Positions 13,720-22,102 of a stretch of DNA of 22,398 nt are shown one piece after another. Every line of letters begins with the position of its first letter. Positions within the stretch are counted from its first letter, which is position 1. The notes below the pieces were generated by a model, which ran no database searches, was not told where the DNA came from, and worked only from the letters and a program-made list of their open reading frames with translations. Source of the DNA: a virus; the IMG/VR virus record IMGVR_UViG_3300009537_000197, positions 1-22,398 of that record; one strand, written 5' to 3'. Made by a program: the position numbers and the translations under genes.

Positions 13720-14729
13720 TGGCTGAAACGGTAAAAATACCGATATTTGATGGGACTGATACGGCTAGTGTTGTCGGTATCGATACCCATGATTCTGTTG
13801 ATGACAGGATTGCCCTTGTAACGGCAGATGATGATTTTGCTGATGGGGTACTGGGTTGGCAGTGGTTAAATTATACAACCGGAGGAGCTGCTAATCCTGT
13901 TGAATCTGGGGGAGTGTTAAGTTGTGATTTACCCAGCGCTGCGGGGGTGCGGTATACGGGATATAGAGCTCTATCAACTATCAGTGGGGATTTCGCAGTG
14001 CAGGTTGATTTTAGTAATTTTTCACGAGTATCTGGATCTGCTCATGCAAGAGGTAGGATTTATATAGATCTATCAGGTTTATATGTAAATTTATATAGAG
14101 GGTTAGCGGCGAGCAATGAAATAGTAGCAGAAACTAATTTTAATGGTAACTCCAACGTGGCATACACAAATGCTGGCGGAACTCTGTATATAGAAAGACG
14201 TAATGATGTTTTTCTAATATTCTACAAGACACCTACGGGAAACAAAACATTATTAAAAGCGTTCGTTGGTGGCCCCGTAACCCCAGCTCTTTTATACATA
14301 ATAGGTGAAGCGGGAGCTAGTACAGCGCTTAACATAGATTTTGACAATTTCACAATAACTAAAAGCGGTTGGTTCCCCACTTCATCCCCTTCTCCGGCTC
14401 AAATATGGGAAGGCCTGCCAGTAGGCTCGATTATAGATATGTCAACAATTCGCATCCCTGAGTTTGCAGACCAGAGCATATTATACAAACTGGCATCAAA
14501 CGGAGGGGCGCAGGGTAGTAGTTTAACACAGGCACAACTTAGGGCAGAGAGTGACATTACTGTAACTGACGCTACACAGAGCATATCAGTCCAGCCGATC
14601 ATCCCATGGAGTTCCGGGAATATAAGACCGGAGGTGGCAGTCAACGCACTTGTAGATGTAACCTTTCCCTCGGGAGGTGGTAAATATGATAAATTTGCAA
14701 TATATGGACACAGGAGGATAGCAGCATAA
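13719..14729 (+). CDS. Lectin/laminin-G-like virion protein
   Basis: 336 aa. After a short start (MAETVKIPIFDGTDTAS) a beta-rich region from about residue 36 (DDDFADGVLGWQW) to about 215 resembles the concanavalin/laminin-G jelly rolls found in phage receptor-binding proteins: strands such as GDFAVQVDFSNF, GRIYIDLSGLYVNLYRG and NIDFDNFTI recur. The C-terminal part (about 225-336) is another beta-rich segment ending FAIYGHRRIAA. It likely sits on the virion surface and binds carbohydrate; no hydrolase residues are evident. Frame couplings at both ends are TAATG. Exact fold is inferred by eye. Confidence 0.6.
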   Translation: MAETVKIPIFDGTDTASVVGIDTHDSVDDRIALVTADDDFADGVLGWQWLNYTTGGAANPVESGGVLSCDLPSAAGVRYTGYRALSTISGDFAVQVDFSNFSRVSGSAHARGRIYIDLSGLYVNLYRGLAASNEIVAETNFNGNSNVAYTNAGGTLYIERRNDVFLIFYKTPTGNKTLLKAFVGGPVTPALLYIIGEAGASTALNIDFDNFTITKSGWFPTSSPSPAQIWEGLPVGSIIDMSTIRIPEFADQSILYKLASNGGAQGSSLTQAQLRAESDITVTDATQSISVQPIIPWSSGNIRPEVAVNALVDVTFPSGGGKYDKFAIYGHRRIAA

Positions 14730-16477
14730 TGGCTAAGACAATTATTGACCTGACGAGTACAGGACTGGCAATAGGCGACTGCACCTTTTCGTGGTGCAAG
14801 AAGATATCAGATGGAACGGCTGTAACTACCTCTGGGGCAACACTGACCGAGAGGGGAAATGGTATCTATGTACTCGACGTGACTGTTACGGAAGATAGCG
14901 ATTTTAGGATATATGAAACTGCAACGCCAGCTAATTATTCGGTGGGAGTATTCAGTCCGGCAGATGGAGATATAGCCCTTGCCAGTGTAACAGGAAACAC
15001 CTACGCCCTTGCAGCCGGAGCAACTGGCTTTGCGGCTATTGATACGGTAGTGGATACGATAGCAGCAGCGGCAACCGAGGCCCGTCTTGCAGAGCTGGAT
15101 GCGGCTAATTTGCCTACTGATGTTGCTGATTGCTATGCAAGGCTTGGGGCGCCTGTTGGAGCATCAATAGCCGCAGATATAGCAACTAATTTAGAGGCCA
15201 TTTTAACAAGACTAGCCTCTTCAGTTTATGGTTCAGATGTGTGCCCCACGGCAGTTACGGTTACAGATGGAACAATACTTTCAGGTGCTTACATAGATGC
15301 ATGTTCCATTAATCGGAAATACTTGAAGGTGCAAGAAACTGGCAAATTCAAAATTGATTTTGACTTTACTGGCCTTTCATCTACAGAATCTGTAATTAAT
15401 ATGATATACAGATACTTTGGCACAGGATCATCAAATCATAAAGTCGAGTGCTTAATGTGGAACTATGTTACCTCTGCGTGGGATGATATGCTTGCAACCG
15501 ATAGAGACTTCCCGGGGACAGATGTCGATGTAAATGTCGAAATTGCTATATCAGGAACGGTGGCTGATTACTTTACGGGCGTATCCCCTAATATTGCTGC
15601 GAAAGTAAGAATTGAGCACGTTAGTAATTTCAACACAGATCATCAATTCTGGATAGACTTTATTACCCTTGGGGCACTGGAACAAATATATGTTCCAGCT
15701 GATAATATTGGAATATCAACTATCAGAGAAGTAGTAGAGAGTGTGGTTTACGGTAACTCTGCTTTGCAGGCACTTATTAATGCAATACCAACTACTCCAA
15801 TGAGGGGAACTGACAATGCAGCAACTGAAGCAAAGCAGGACGCAACGGACGTAGTAATTGCCGAGCTTACGACTCAGGGCGATACGAATGAAGCGGCGAT
15901 AGCGGCTTTAACTCTTACGGGCACGAGGACAATCACTATCCAGCTTTACGAAACAGCCACCACGACACCTATCGCAGATGTGGCCGTTTCGGTGTTTAAC
16001 AGCGACCAGACACTATTCCTGGGTAGGCTTACAACAGACGCAAATGGTCAGATTGTAATAGGCCGTGATGACGGAACGTATAAGCTGGTATTCACAAAGG
16101 CCGGAGTGACATTCACAACACCTGAGACCATGGTGGTAACTGTGGACGCAACGAAGACATATTACGGCGATACCTTTATTATTGCTGCCCCTGCTGATGC
16201 TGATGTATGCAGGGTGTATGATTATCTATTTCTCGCAGATGGAGTAACGAAGCCAAGTACAATAACAGCCACGGCGATTATACAAAGTCTACCTTATGAC
16301 GTGGATGGGAAGCTTCATTCTGGCATTAATATCCCAGAAGTATATGATGCGAACACAGGCCTTGTTTATTGGGATATAGTTCAAGGGGCAACAGTGAAGT
16401 TTAAAGTGGATAAATTCATATCAACATCTAAAATAATACCGTCAGTACCGACAGTTAGATTAATTGAAATAACGTAA
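14729..16477 (+). CDS. Tail-fibre-like modular protein
   Basis: 582 aa built from modules: an N-terminal beta domain (MAKTIIDLTSTGLAIGD, about 1-80); a segment with ARLAELDAANLPTDVADCY (about 118-136), a motif shared by many phage tail proteins; a beta domain of about 150 residues (SVYGSDVCPTAVTVTDG onward); a coiled/trimeric-type module at 358-394; a carboxypeptidase-regulatory-like Ig domain (TITIQLYETATTTPIADVAV to about 475); and a C-terminal beta domain. The 358-394 module recurs in the gene at 19407. Probably part of tail appendages or fibres. No peptidase or lyase residues stand out. Confidence 0.65.
   Translation: MAKTIIDLTSTGLAIGDCTFSWCKKISDGTAVTTSGATLTERGNGIYVLDVTVTEDSDFRIYETATPANYSVGVFSPADGDIALASVTGNTYALAAGATGFAAIDTVVDTIAAAATEARLAELDAANLPTDVADCYARLGAPVGASIAADIATNLEAILTRLASSVYGSDVCPTAVTVTDGTILSGAYIDACSINRKYLKVQETGKFKIDFDFTGLSSTESVINMIYRYFGTGSSNHKVECLMWNYVTSAWDDMLATDRDFPGTDVDVNVEIAISGTVADYFTGVSPNIAAKVRIEHVSNFNTDHQFWIDFITLGALEQIYVPADNIGISTIREVVESVVYGNSALQALINAIPTTPMRGTDNAATEAKQDATDVVIAELTTQGDTNEAAIAALTLTGTRTITIQLYETATTTPIADVAVSVFNSDQTLFLGRLTTDANGQIVIGRDDGTYKLVFTKAGVTFTTPETMVVTVDATKTYYGDTFIIAAPADADVCRVYDYLFLADGVTKPSTITATAIIQSLPYDVDGKLHSGINIPEVYDANTGLVYWDIVQGATVKFKVDKFISTSKIIPSVPTVRLIEIT
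15800..15910 (+). repeat. 37-residue module, copy 1
   Basis: Encodes MRGTDNAATEAKQDATDV and 19 further residues; it matches the copy at 19734-19844 at 34 of 37 positions. Confidence 0.9.
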
Positions 16478-16507
16478 GAAAAACTTTAACCTAGAGGAGA
16501 AATGATA

Positions 16508-16858
16508 ATGACAAGATATTTGAAGAAGAAAGGTACAAATCAGGTTTTTATCCGAACAGAGCACCTTGCCGAAAGCAGGCCAAATCTGATTGAGATATCA
16601 GAAAAAGAGGCAAGGAGGATTCTCTCTGGTGAGCCTGAAAAAGAAGTCAAGCAGGAGCTTAATACCGAGACAAAGATTGCTCTCATGGCCGAGGCGATAG
16701 GCATGCTTGATGCTATTGAGGACTTTACCAAGGGTGGTATAGCCAACGACGGCAAGCCAAATATCCTGGCACTGGAAGCAATGTCTGGTATAAACGAAAT
16801 AACGGCTGCAATGAGAGACGCGGCTTTTGATCAGTACAAGGCAGCTCAAGAGGGGTAA
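16508..16858 (+). CDS. Hypothetical 116-aa protein before adaptor
   Basis: Starts MTRYLKKKGTNQVFIRTEHL, a small beta-like N-terminal segment, followed by a helical half with many Glu and Ala (EISEKEARRILSGEPEKE). Two ATGs are close together (16502, 16508); GGAG at 16496-16499 is 2 bases from the first and 8 from the second, so I chose 16508. It precedes the adaptor gene by 5 bases. Function unknown; likely part of the neck or head-completion set by position. Confidence 0.7.
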   Translation: MTRYLKKKGTNQVFIRTEHLAESRPNLIEISEKEARRILSGEPEKEVKQELNTETKIALMAEAIGMLDAIEDFTKGGIANDGKPNILALEAMSGINEITAAMRDAAFDQYKAAQEG

Positions 16859-16863
16859 AGAAT

Positions 16864-17781
16864 ATGACGCTTCTGGAAATCATAGACGTAACAAGAAACG
16901 ACTTTCTGTACGACAGCAATTCTATCCTGTGGTCTGATACCCTGCTGGAATTGTATGGTAATGAGGCTGTAAGGGAGGCCTGTCGAAGGGCACATCTTAT
17001 TGTCGATAATTCAACAGCCGATGATTCCGAAGCGTCACCTTTACCGCTCTGTCAGTTAACCCTGGTGGGTGGGACTGCAACCTACACTCTTTCACAAAAA
17101 ATAATCAGGATATTGAAGTGTGTTCCATCATATAACTCAATTCAGCTACATCAGAAGACAGAAGATGACCTGGATGCGCTCATGCCATCATGGAGGACAG
17201 CCACAGGACAGCCACGGTACTTCGTGCAGGACAAAGGGAAGATAACACTTGTTCCCGAGCCCGAAGCAAATGACACTCAATCTGTTTCAAGTATTACAAG
17301 GGCAGGCACTACCGCAACAGTGATACATTCGGTGCATGGCTACGATGACGGAGCGACAGTGACTCACGCTGGAGCAGACCAGGCAGAATACAACGTCACA
17401 GCGGTTATTACGAAGATCGACGCAAACAGCTATTCATATACTGTCACAGGAGCGCCGGATTCGCCCGCTACCGGCACTTTAACCGCTATCCTAAAGGATA
17501 CTATTGCTTTAACAGTATCAAGGCTCCCTTTGGCAAATATGTCTATTGGAGGAGGAGAATCCCCCGAAATACCGGAAGAGTATCATCTTCATCTAATAGA
17601 CTGGATATGCCATCTTGCTTTGATGAAGCACGATCAAGAGGCTGAAAATATTAAAAAAGCCTTTTTGCACGGCGCCAAATTTGAGAAGGCTTTTGGAGTA
17701 AGAGAGTCGGCCCTTGTCGAAGCAAATAGAAGGAGATCCGTTAGGAACCCAACGGCAAGGCCGAGAAGGTCAGGTCTTTAA
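16864..17781 (+). CDS. Head-tail adaptor protein with inserted beta domain
   Basis: 305 aa. The N-terminus (MTLLEIIDVTRNDFLYDSNS, then LLELYGNEAVREACRRAHL) and the LTVSRLPLANMS / EIPEEYHLHLIDWICHLAL segments match phage head-tail adaptor/connector proteins (DUF6682-like, functionally akin to P22 gp4 and T7 gp11), which seal the portal ring. Between residues about 140 and 209 lies a separate beta domain (SITRAGTTATVIHSVHGY, TGAPDSPATGTLTAIL) of a type found inserted in many virion proteins. Its C-terminal tail is strongly basic (RRRSVRNPTARPRRSG). Assignment is by family resemblance and position just before the hub gene. Confidence 0.75.
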   Translation: MTLLEIIDVTRNDFLYDSNSILWSDTLLELYGNEAVREACRRAHLIVDNSTADDSEASPLPLCQLTLVGGTATYTLSQKIIRILKCVPSYNSIQLHQKTEDDLDALMPSWRTATGQPRYFVQDKGKITLVPEPEANDTQSVSSITRAGTTATVIHSVHGYDDGATVTHAGADQAEYNVTAVITKIDANSYSYTVTGAPDSPATGTLTAILKDTIALTVSRLPLANMSIGGGESPEIPEEYHLHLIDWICHLALMKHDQEAENIKKAFLHGAKFEKAFGVRESALVEANRRRSVRNPTARPRRSGL

Positions 17782-17806
17782 TTTAGATCGCAAAAAGGAC
17801 TAATTG

Positions 17807-18916
17807 ATGAAAGTAAACGGTTTTCCATTATCACGCGCATTCAAGAAAGGATTACGTCCAAAGATTGAAATGGACCATGACCCTGAGTACCTTTCTTTAG
17901 CCACGAATATATATTTATCAAAGGATGGGTGTTTTAATGCGGAGAAATTCACCCGCACCTTTGCCCTTGATGAACATGCCCAGATATTCCCCACCTACAA
18001 AGGTGTTTTTGTCCTTACCGGCTCGGCATTATATTCATACATTGCTCCTACGCTGACGCCCCTCTTGACAGGCCTCTCCATTGGAGGCCTATGGAGCTGT
18101 GCTGATTTTGGCGAGTACGTCCTTTTTACAAATGGCAGCGTAAATCTGATAAGGAACCCTACAACGGGGGTATTTGCTACTGATTCAGGGGTCGTTTTCC
18201 CTCTTGCAACCTCTATATGCGCCCACAGGGGGAGACTTATACTAGGAGGGCCTAAGAATTATCCCTATGCGGGAGATGCAAACACTAATTGGGTAGCATG
18301 GAGTGATATAAATAATCTTGATTTCCTTCATACTCCTCTACTGACAACAACAATCGCTACACTTGCGACACAAGTAAGTTTTACTTTGACAGCAGGCAGC
18401 GCGGTTGATGATACTTACAATGACATGATCGCGGTTATCACGGACGCAGGAGATAGCACCGTCAAGGCATACGCGCCTATTCTTGACTACACCGGGAGCA
18501 CGAAGACAATAACCCTTAATGTCGACCCTGCTATATTTACAATGGCAGTCACCGATGAGGTTAAGATATTTGATAGTACAGACAATAACCAGGCAAGACA
18601 GAATCTAGCTGGTTATATGCCTATGCCTTGGGAAGGCAGTATACTTAGATTGGCAACGCTTGATGATAAGGTTGTAGTGTATGGAGATAATGGTATAACT
18701 GCCATGAAGCTTGCATCTGTTCAAGGAGCAGCATCTACTTACGGTCAAGTGCCTATTTATAATCTAGGACTAATTGAGCAGAGCGCTATGACAACAAATG
18801 ATAAAGAAGATGAGGGTAAAGTACATTATTTTGTTGATTCCGTCGGCTGGCTTAATAAGTTAGGCGTAGATTTACAGGTAGACAGACTCGGATATAAAGA
18901 ATTTTTTGAGGCGTAA
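17807..18916 (+). CDS. Tail hub/stabilisation protein, beta-propeller-like, N-terminal part
   Basis: 369 aa starting MKVNGFPLSRAFKKGLRPKI. Repeated strand-turn units (FVLTGSALYSY, GEYVLFTNGSVNLI, RGRLILGGP, DKVVVYGDNGITAM) suggest a beta-propeller such as the P22 gp10-like tail-needle hub. A beta domain is inserted at about residues 190-255 (SFTLTAGSAVDDTYNDMIAV to DEVKIF), of a type common in phage tail proteins. AGGA at 17796-17799 favours ATG 17807 over the TTG at 17804. It ends in tandem TAA-like stops just before the next ORF, with which it may once have been one gene. Confidence 0.65.
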   Translation: MKVNGFPLSRAFKKGLRPKIEMDHDPEYLSLATNIYLSKDGCFNAEKFTRTFALDEHAQIFPTYKGVFVLTGSALYSYIAPTLTPLLTGLSIGGLWSCADFGEYVLFTNGSVNLIRNPTTGVFATDSGVVFPLATSICAHRGRLILGGPKNYPYAGDANTNWVAWSDINNLDFLHTPLLTTTIATLATQVSFTLTAGSAVDDTYNDMIAVITDAGDSTVKAYAPILDYTGSTKTITLNVDPAIFTMAVTDEVKIFDSTDNNQARQNLAGYMPMPWEGSILRLATLDDKVVVYGDNGITAMKLASVQGAASTYGQVPIYNLGLIEQSAMTTNDKEDEGKVHYFVDSVGWLNKLGVDLQVDRLGYKEFFEA

Positions 18917-18918
18917 TA

Positions 18919-19407
18919 ATGGCAAATGATATAATACTATCTTTCAATCCGAGAAGAAATGAACTCTTTATAACTAAGGAAAGTTCATTAACTTATGTAT
19001 TGTCTGACCGCGGCCTGGGTGCCGTTTCTGCAAAGATATCTGATATTGTATATAACCAGGGAGAATTTATTGTACACTCACCCGCAGGCATCTCTCAAGC
19101 TGACATCAATATAAAGACTGACATCTTGACCCTCGGATCTTTGGGGAGCAAAAGGATTTTAGGTGTTGAGGCCGAAGTAATGAGCCCCGACGATGTATTC
19201 ATCTCCATAGACTACAGGACAAGCAGATCCGCGGCTTTTATCACGACACCTGAAGTTGAACTTGATAAAGATAAGGGTTGGGCTAAGTTCGACATAAGTG
19301 GCGTCGAGTTTAGAATAAATTTTAGGGTAGACAACTATACCTCCATGCGTCTGGAAAATGCTATTGTGCGATATTCATATTTAGATAGATTGAAGAGGGG
19401 AATCTGA
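18919..19407 (+). CDS. Hub C-terminal-like 162-aa protein
   Basis: Starts MANDIILSFNPRRNELFITK and looks like the C-terminal part of the preceding hub family, where the propeller's last blades would continue (LTYVLSDRGLGAVSAKI) before a small beta domain. The two ORFs are in different frames, separated by two bases after the stop of the first. Either the gene was split during evolution and both parts interact, or a frameshift has occurred. Its own start lacks a clear Shine-Dalgarno but is coupled to the upstream stop. Confidence 0.6.
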   Translation: MANDIILSFNPRRNELFITKESSLTYVLSDRGLGAVSAKISDIVYNQGEFIVHSPAGISQADINIKTDILTLGSLGSKRILGVEAEVMSPDDVFISIDYRTSRSAAFITTPEVELDKDKGWAKFDISGVEFRINFRVDNYTSMRLENAIVRYSYLDRLKRGI

Positions 19408-20231
19408 TGCAACTTGCCTACGGGATAGCAGTTGATTTTTATATCACACTTAAGACGGCCGGGACAAATAACTTTCAGGCAAATCCCACACTTGTTGCTG
19501 GTGATGTGCAGATAAGCATTGATGGAGGTACTTTTAATAACTTAACAACTCTTCCGTCTGCTGTACCTGCTGCTGGTAATCAAGTTAAGATTCCATTGAG
19601 TGCAGCTGAGGTGACAGGTAAAGTAATGTCTATTCATTTTATTGATGCAGCCGGAGCAGAGTGGGATGATCTTGAGATAAACATAGAGACTTATGGCCAT
19701 GCTTCTTCGCTTCACCCAAACATCGGAGAGGTTATGCGTGGCACAGACAATGCGGCCACTGAGACAAAGCAGGATGCAACAGACGTAGTGATTGCTGAAC
19801 TTACAGCTCAAGGCGACACAAATGAGGCAGCGATCGGAGCTTTGAATAACATAGCGGCAACGGACATTGTTTCTGCCGGAGCCATAACTACCCTATCCGG
19901 GGCAGTAGTTAATGTTGACCTTGTAGATACCTGCACGGCAAATAGCGATATGCGCGGTACAGACTCCGCAGCACTCGCCTCCGTATGCACCGAAGTAAGG
20001 CTTGCCGAACTAGGGGCGGGGAATTTACCGGCAGATTTTGACACATTGCTAACCGAGTCCCAATCGCACCCCACGCTGGGAGAGATCGAGGCATCTACCG
20101 TGCTCGCAAAAGAGGCAACTATAGGTAGTATTAAGACACAGACAGATAAGATTACATTTACTGCAGGTGATAATGTGCAGAGTGAGCTTGCGGCTGAACG
20201 ATTCGCAGACTTTACTGAGACGATTTACTAA
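19407..20231 (+). CDS. Fibre-like modular protein sharing a module with upstream gene
   Basis: 274 aa. The N-terminal beta domain (MQLAYGIAVDFYITLKTAG, about 1-95) resembles small tail or baseplate domains. From residue 110 to 146 it carries a module almost identical to one in the 14729 gene (MRGTDNAATETKQDATDV). A second, divergent copy begins MRGTDSAAL near residue 182 and runs into RLAELGAGNLPADF. The C-terminus is helical (SELAAERFADFTETIY). Probably a trimeric fibre component. Couplings are TGATG upstream and TAATG downstream. Confidence 0.65.
   Translation: MQLAYGIAVDFYITLKTAGTNNFQANPTLVAGDVQISIDGGTFNNLTTLPSAVPAAGNQVKIPLSAAEVTGKVMSIHFIDAAGAEWDDLEINIETYGHASSLHPNIGEVMRGTDNAATETKQDATDVVIAELTAQGDTNEAAIGALNNIAATDIVSAGAITTLSGAVVNVDLVDTCTANSDMRGTDSAALASVCTEVRLAELGAGNLPADFDTLLTESQSHPTLGEIEASTVLAKEATIGSIKTQTDKITFTAGDNVQSELAAERFADFTETIY
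19734..19844 (+). repeat. 37-residue module, copy 2
   Basis: Second copy of the module at 15800-15910. 34 of 37 residues are identical, while about 19 codons differ only by synonymous changes, so the duplication is old and the protein sequence has been kept. Confidence 0.9.
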
Positions 20232-22102
20232 TGGGTAAATGGTGCGGAGGTAATTGTGGAATAGGCACTCCATGGGAAGATGGAGTAACTCCACATTGCG
20301 GAGCAAATGAACCTTGGGTGGATGGAGCAACCCCACACTGCGGGACAGAAGCTCCATGGGAAGATGGAGTAACTCCGCACTGTGGGACACAAGATCCTTG
20401 GGTAGATGGGAGTGTTGATTTTTGTGGTGTGCAACCTCCTTGGGTAGATGGAACTAATCCCTACTGTGGAGTACAAAGTGAGTGGGGTGATTCTTTCACC
20501 GGAGGCCTACACGTAGTTGCCGTATCAGGAACAGGTTGCAATATTTTATACAATCTAATAGGCGATGAAACTACTCTTTACCCTGTTACAGATATACAAG
20601 TTAGAACAGTTATAGATGGGAATAAAGTAGAGACGTCTTGGTCAGCTTGGGCACCTGTGGTAGGGCAAGCTACATTAGCAAATGCAGCTGATTTTATTGC
20701 AATAGGGAAATCAGATTTCTGTGGTATAGAATATAAAGGAATTGATGCTTGTGGTAATGTTATAGCAACTAAGGTATTACCTCTATTAGATTGTGCTGCT
20801 TGTGGAGGAGGGAGTATTGTAAGTGGATTGACTGCTTTAGCATGGGCAGCCAATGCACAGTATGCTTTCGATAACACAGACGGAGATACTGTCAATTGGG
20901 AAGTTGTTGGTACAGTAGGTAGCGGAGGTGGAATAGATAGTGGCGGTTTACTTGCGACAGGTGTTGCACCTAAGTTAGCCTGTTTTGATGAATCTTTGGT
21001 TATTAAAGGGTATACTCGTTGTTGCCAAGGAGAACTTATAGCGATTGTAGACCACAACTCTCGTGCCTTATGTCCTTCTTCAGAGGCGCATAGTATAGCA
21101 GGTGTGAGCAAGGTAAATAACTGTGGCGATACTGCACAGTATACTCTTCTTGATGCCAGAGGAAATTCCGTAGCTGCTACTTGGCGTATTGTTAATATAG
21201 GAAGCGGCAGTGCAGGAACTGATGGTAATATAAGTACAAGTGGCTTATTAACTACTGGCGCAGGTTGCTCTGGTATAGTGGTAATAGAAGGACGTAGTAC
21301 TGAAAGTTGTTGCGGAGCAGAGAAAACTATATCAATGCCGGATATTTTACCTCTGCCTGGTGCTTGTGATGGAAGAGTTTTACAAACTATAAGCCAAGTA
21401 ACAGCTCCCTGCGGAACAAATACTTTTCAGGGAGGCTCATCAGGAGGACTAGGAACTGTTGCGTATTATGTAGATGATATGTTTAATACAGTTAATGAAG
21501 CTGGGGATAGCTTTTCAATAGACGCAAACGGACTTATTACGCTTAATGGATGTAGTAGTGGTTGGCCTCCTTGGATAATGTATTGGGCCTGTGATGATTG
21601 TGGTTGTTCCTCTGGTACTATATGGTTAGAAGATTGTTCGGATGATTGTTGCGTAACGCCTTGCAACCCTTTACCTACAGTAACAGGGGCTGATACAATA
21701 GGGCCAAATACGACAGGGCAATATACTCTTAATAATTCACAAGGAACAGTTACATGGGCAATAAGTGGTTCAGGTTTTTCGATAGACCAGAGCGGATTAG
21801 TTACAACGTCTAGTGCTTGTGGCACGGCTAATATAACTGGAACAGATGATTGTTGTGGGGAGTTTACAAAAGATATACGGTCTACTGAGGGGACTTGGGG
21901 GGTTGAGTATTTAATATGTCCAGAGATACCCGGTTGTTGTGCGGGGGCACATGTTTGGGGATTTTGTACAATAGGTGCTAGTAGATTTCGTGGGTGTGCG
22001 GCAAATGCTATAGAGAATTGTGGCGGTGACCTTTGTGATCCAGATAGTGTTAATAGATACGCTTGCTGGACATATCAAGTAGACTGGGAGTGTGTGCCGT
22101 GA
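20231..22102 (+). CDS. Cysteine-rich Ig-like repeat protein
   Basis: 623 aa with about 42 cysteines (roughly 7%), very unusual for a phage protein. Residues 14-83 are five 14-residue repeats of the form PW(E/V)DGxxPHCGxxx, with a partial sixth (EWGDS). The remainder contains about four Big2-like beta modules, each ending in a strand such as IDQSGLVTT or GNISTSGLLTT (clear examples around residues 195-248, 293-358 and 505-560), interspersed with CC and CxxC pairs. There is no signal peptide and no catalytic motif. The gene reads as more A/T- and TGT-rich than its neighbours. The product could be a metal-binding or disulfide-stabilised virion surface adhesin. Confidence 0.65.
   Translation: MGKWCGGNCGIGTPWEDGVTPHCGANEPWVDGATPHCGTEAPWEDGVTPHCGTQDPWVDGSVDFCGVQPPWVDGTNPYCGVQSEWGDSFTGGLHVVAVSGTGCNILYNLIGDETTLYPVTDIQVRTVIDGNKVETSWSAWAPVVGQATLANAADFIAIGKSDFCGIEYKGIDACGNVIATKVLPLLDCAACGGGSIVSGLTALAWAANAQYAFDNTDGDTVNWEVVGTVGSGGGIDSGGLLATGVAPKLACFDESLVIKGYTRCCQGELIAIVDHNSRALCPSSEAHSIAGVSKVNNCGDTAQYTLLDARGNSVAATWRIVNIGSGSAGTDGNISTSGLLTTGAGCSGIVVIEGRSTESCCGAEKTISMPDILPLPGACDGRVLQTISQVTAPCGTNTFQGGSSGGLGTVAYYVDDMFNTVNEAGDSFSIDANGLITLNGCSSGWPPWIMYWACDDCGCSSGTIWLEDCSDDCCVTPCNPLPTVTGADTIGPNTTGQYTLNNSQGTVTWAISGSGFSIDQSGLVTTSSACGTANITGTDDCCGEFTKDIRSTEGTWGVEYLICPEIPGCCAGAHVWGFCTIGASRFRGCAANAIENCGGDLCDPDSVNRYACWTYQVDWECVP
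20270..20479 (+). repeat. Five 42-bp tandem repeats
   Basis: Each unit encodes Pro-Trp-Glu/Val-Asp-Gly-x-x-Pro-His-Cys-Gly plus three variable residues. Units 1 and 3 are closely similar at the base level (both begin CCATGGGAAGATGGAGTAAC), suggesting an 84-bp higher-order duplication. Units 4 and 5 diverge (DFCG, PYCG). Confidence 0.9.
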
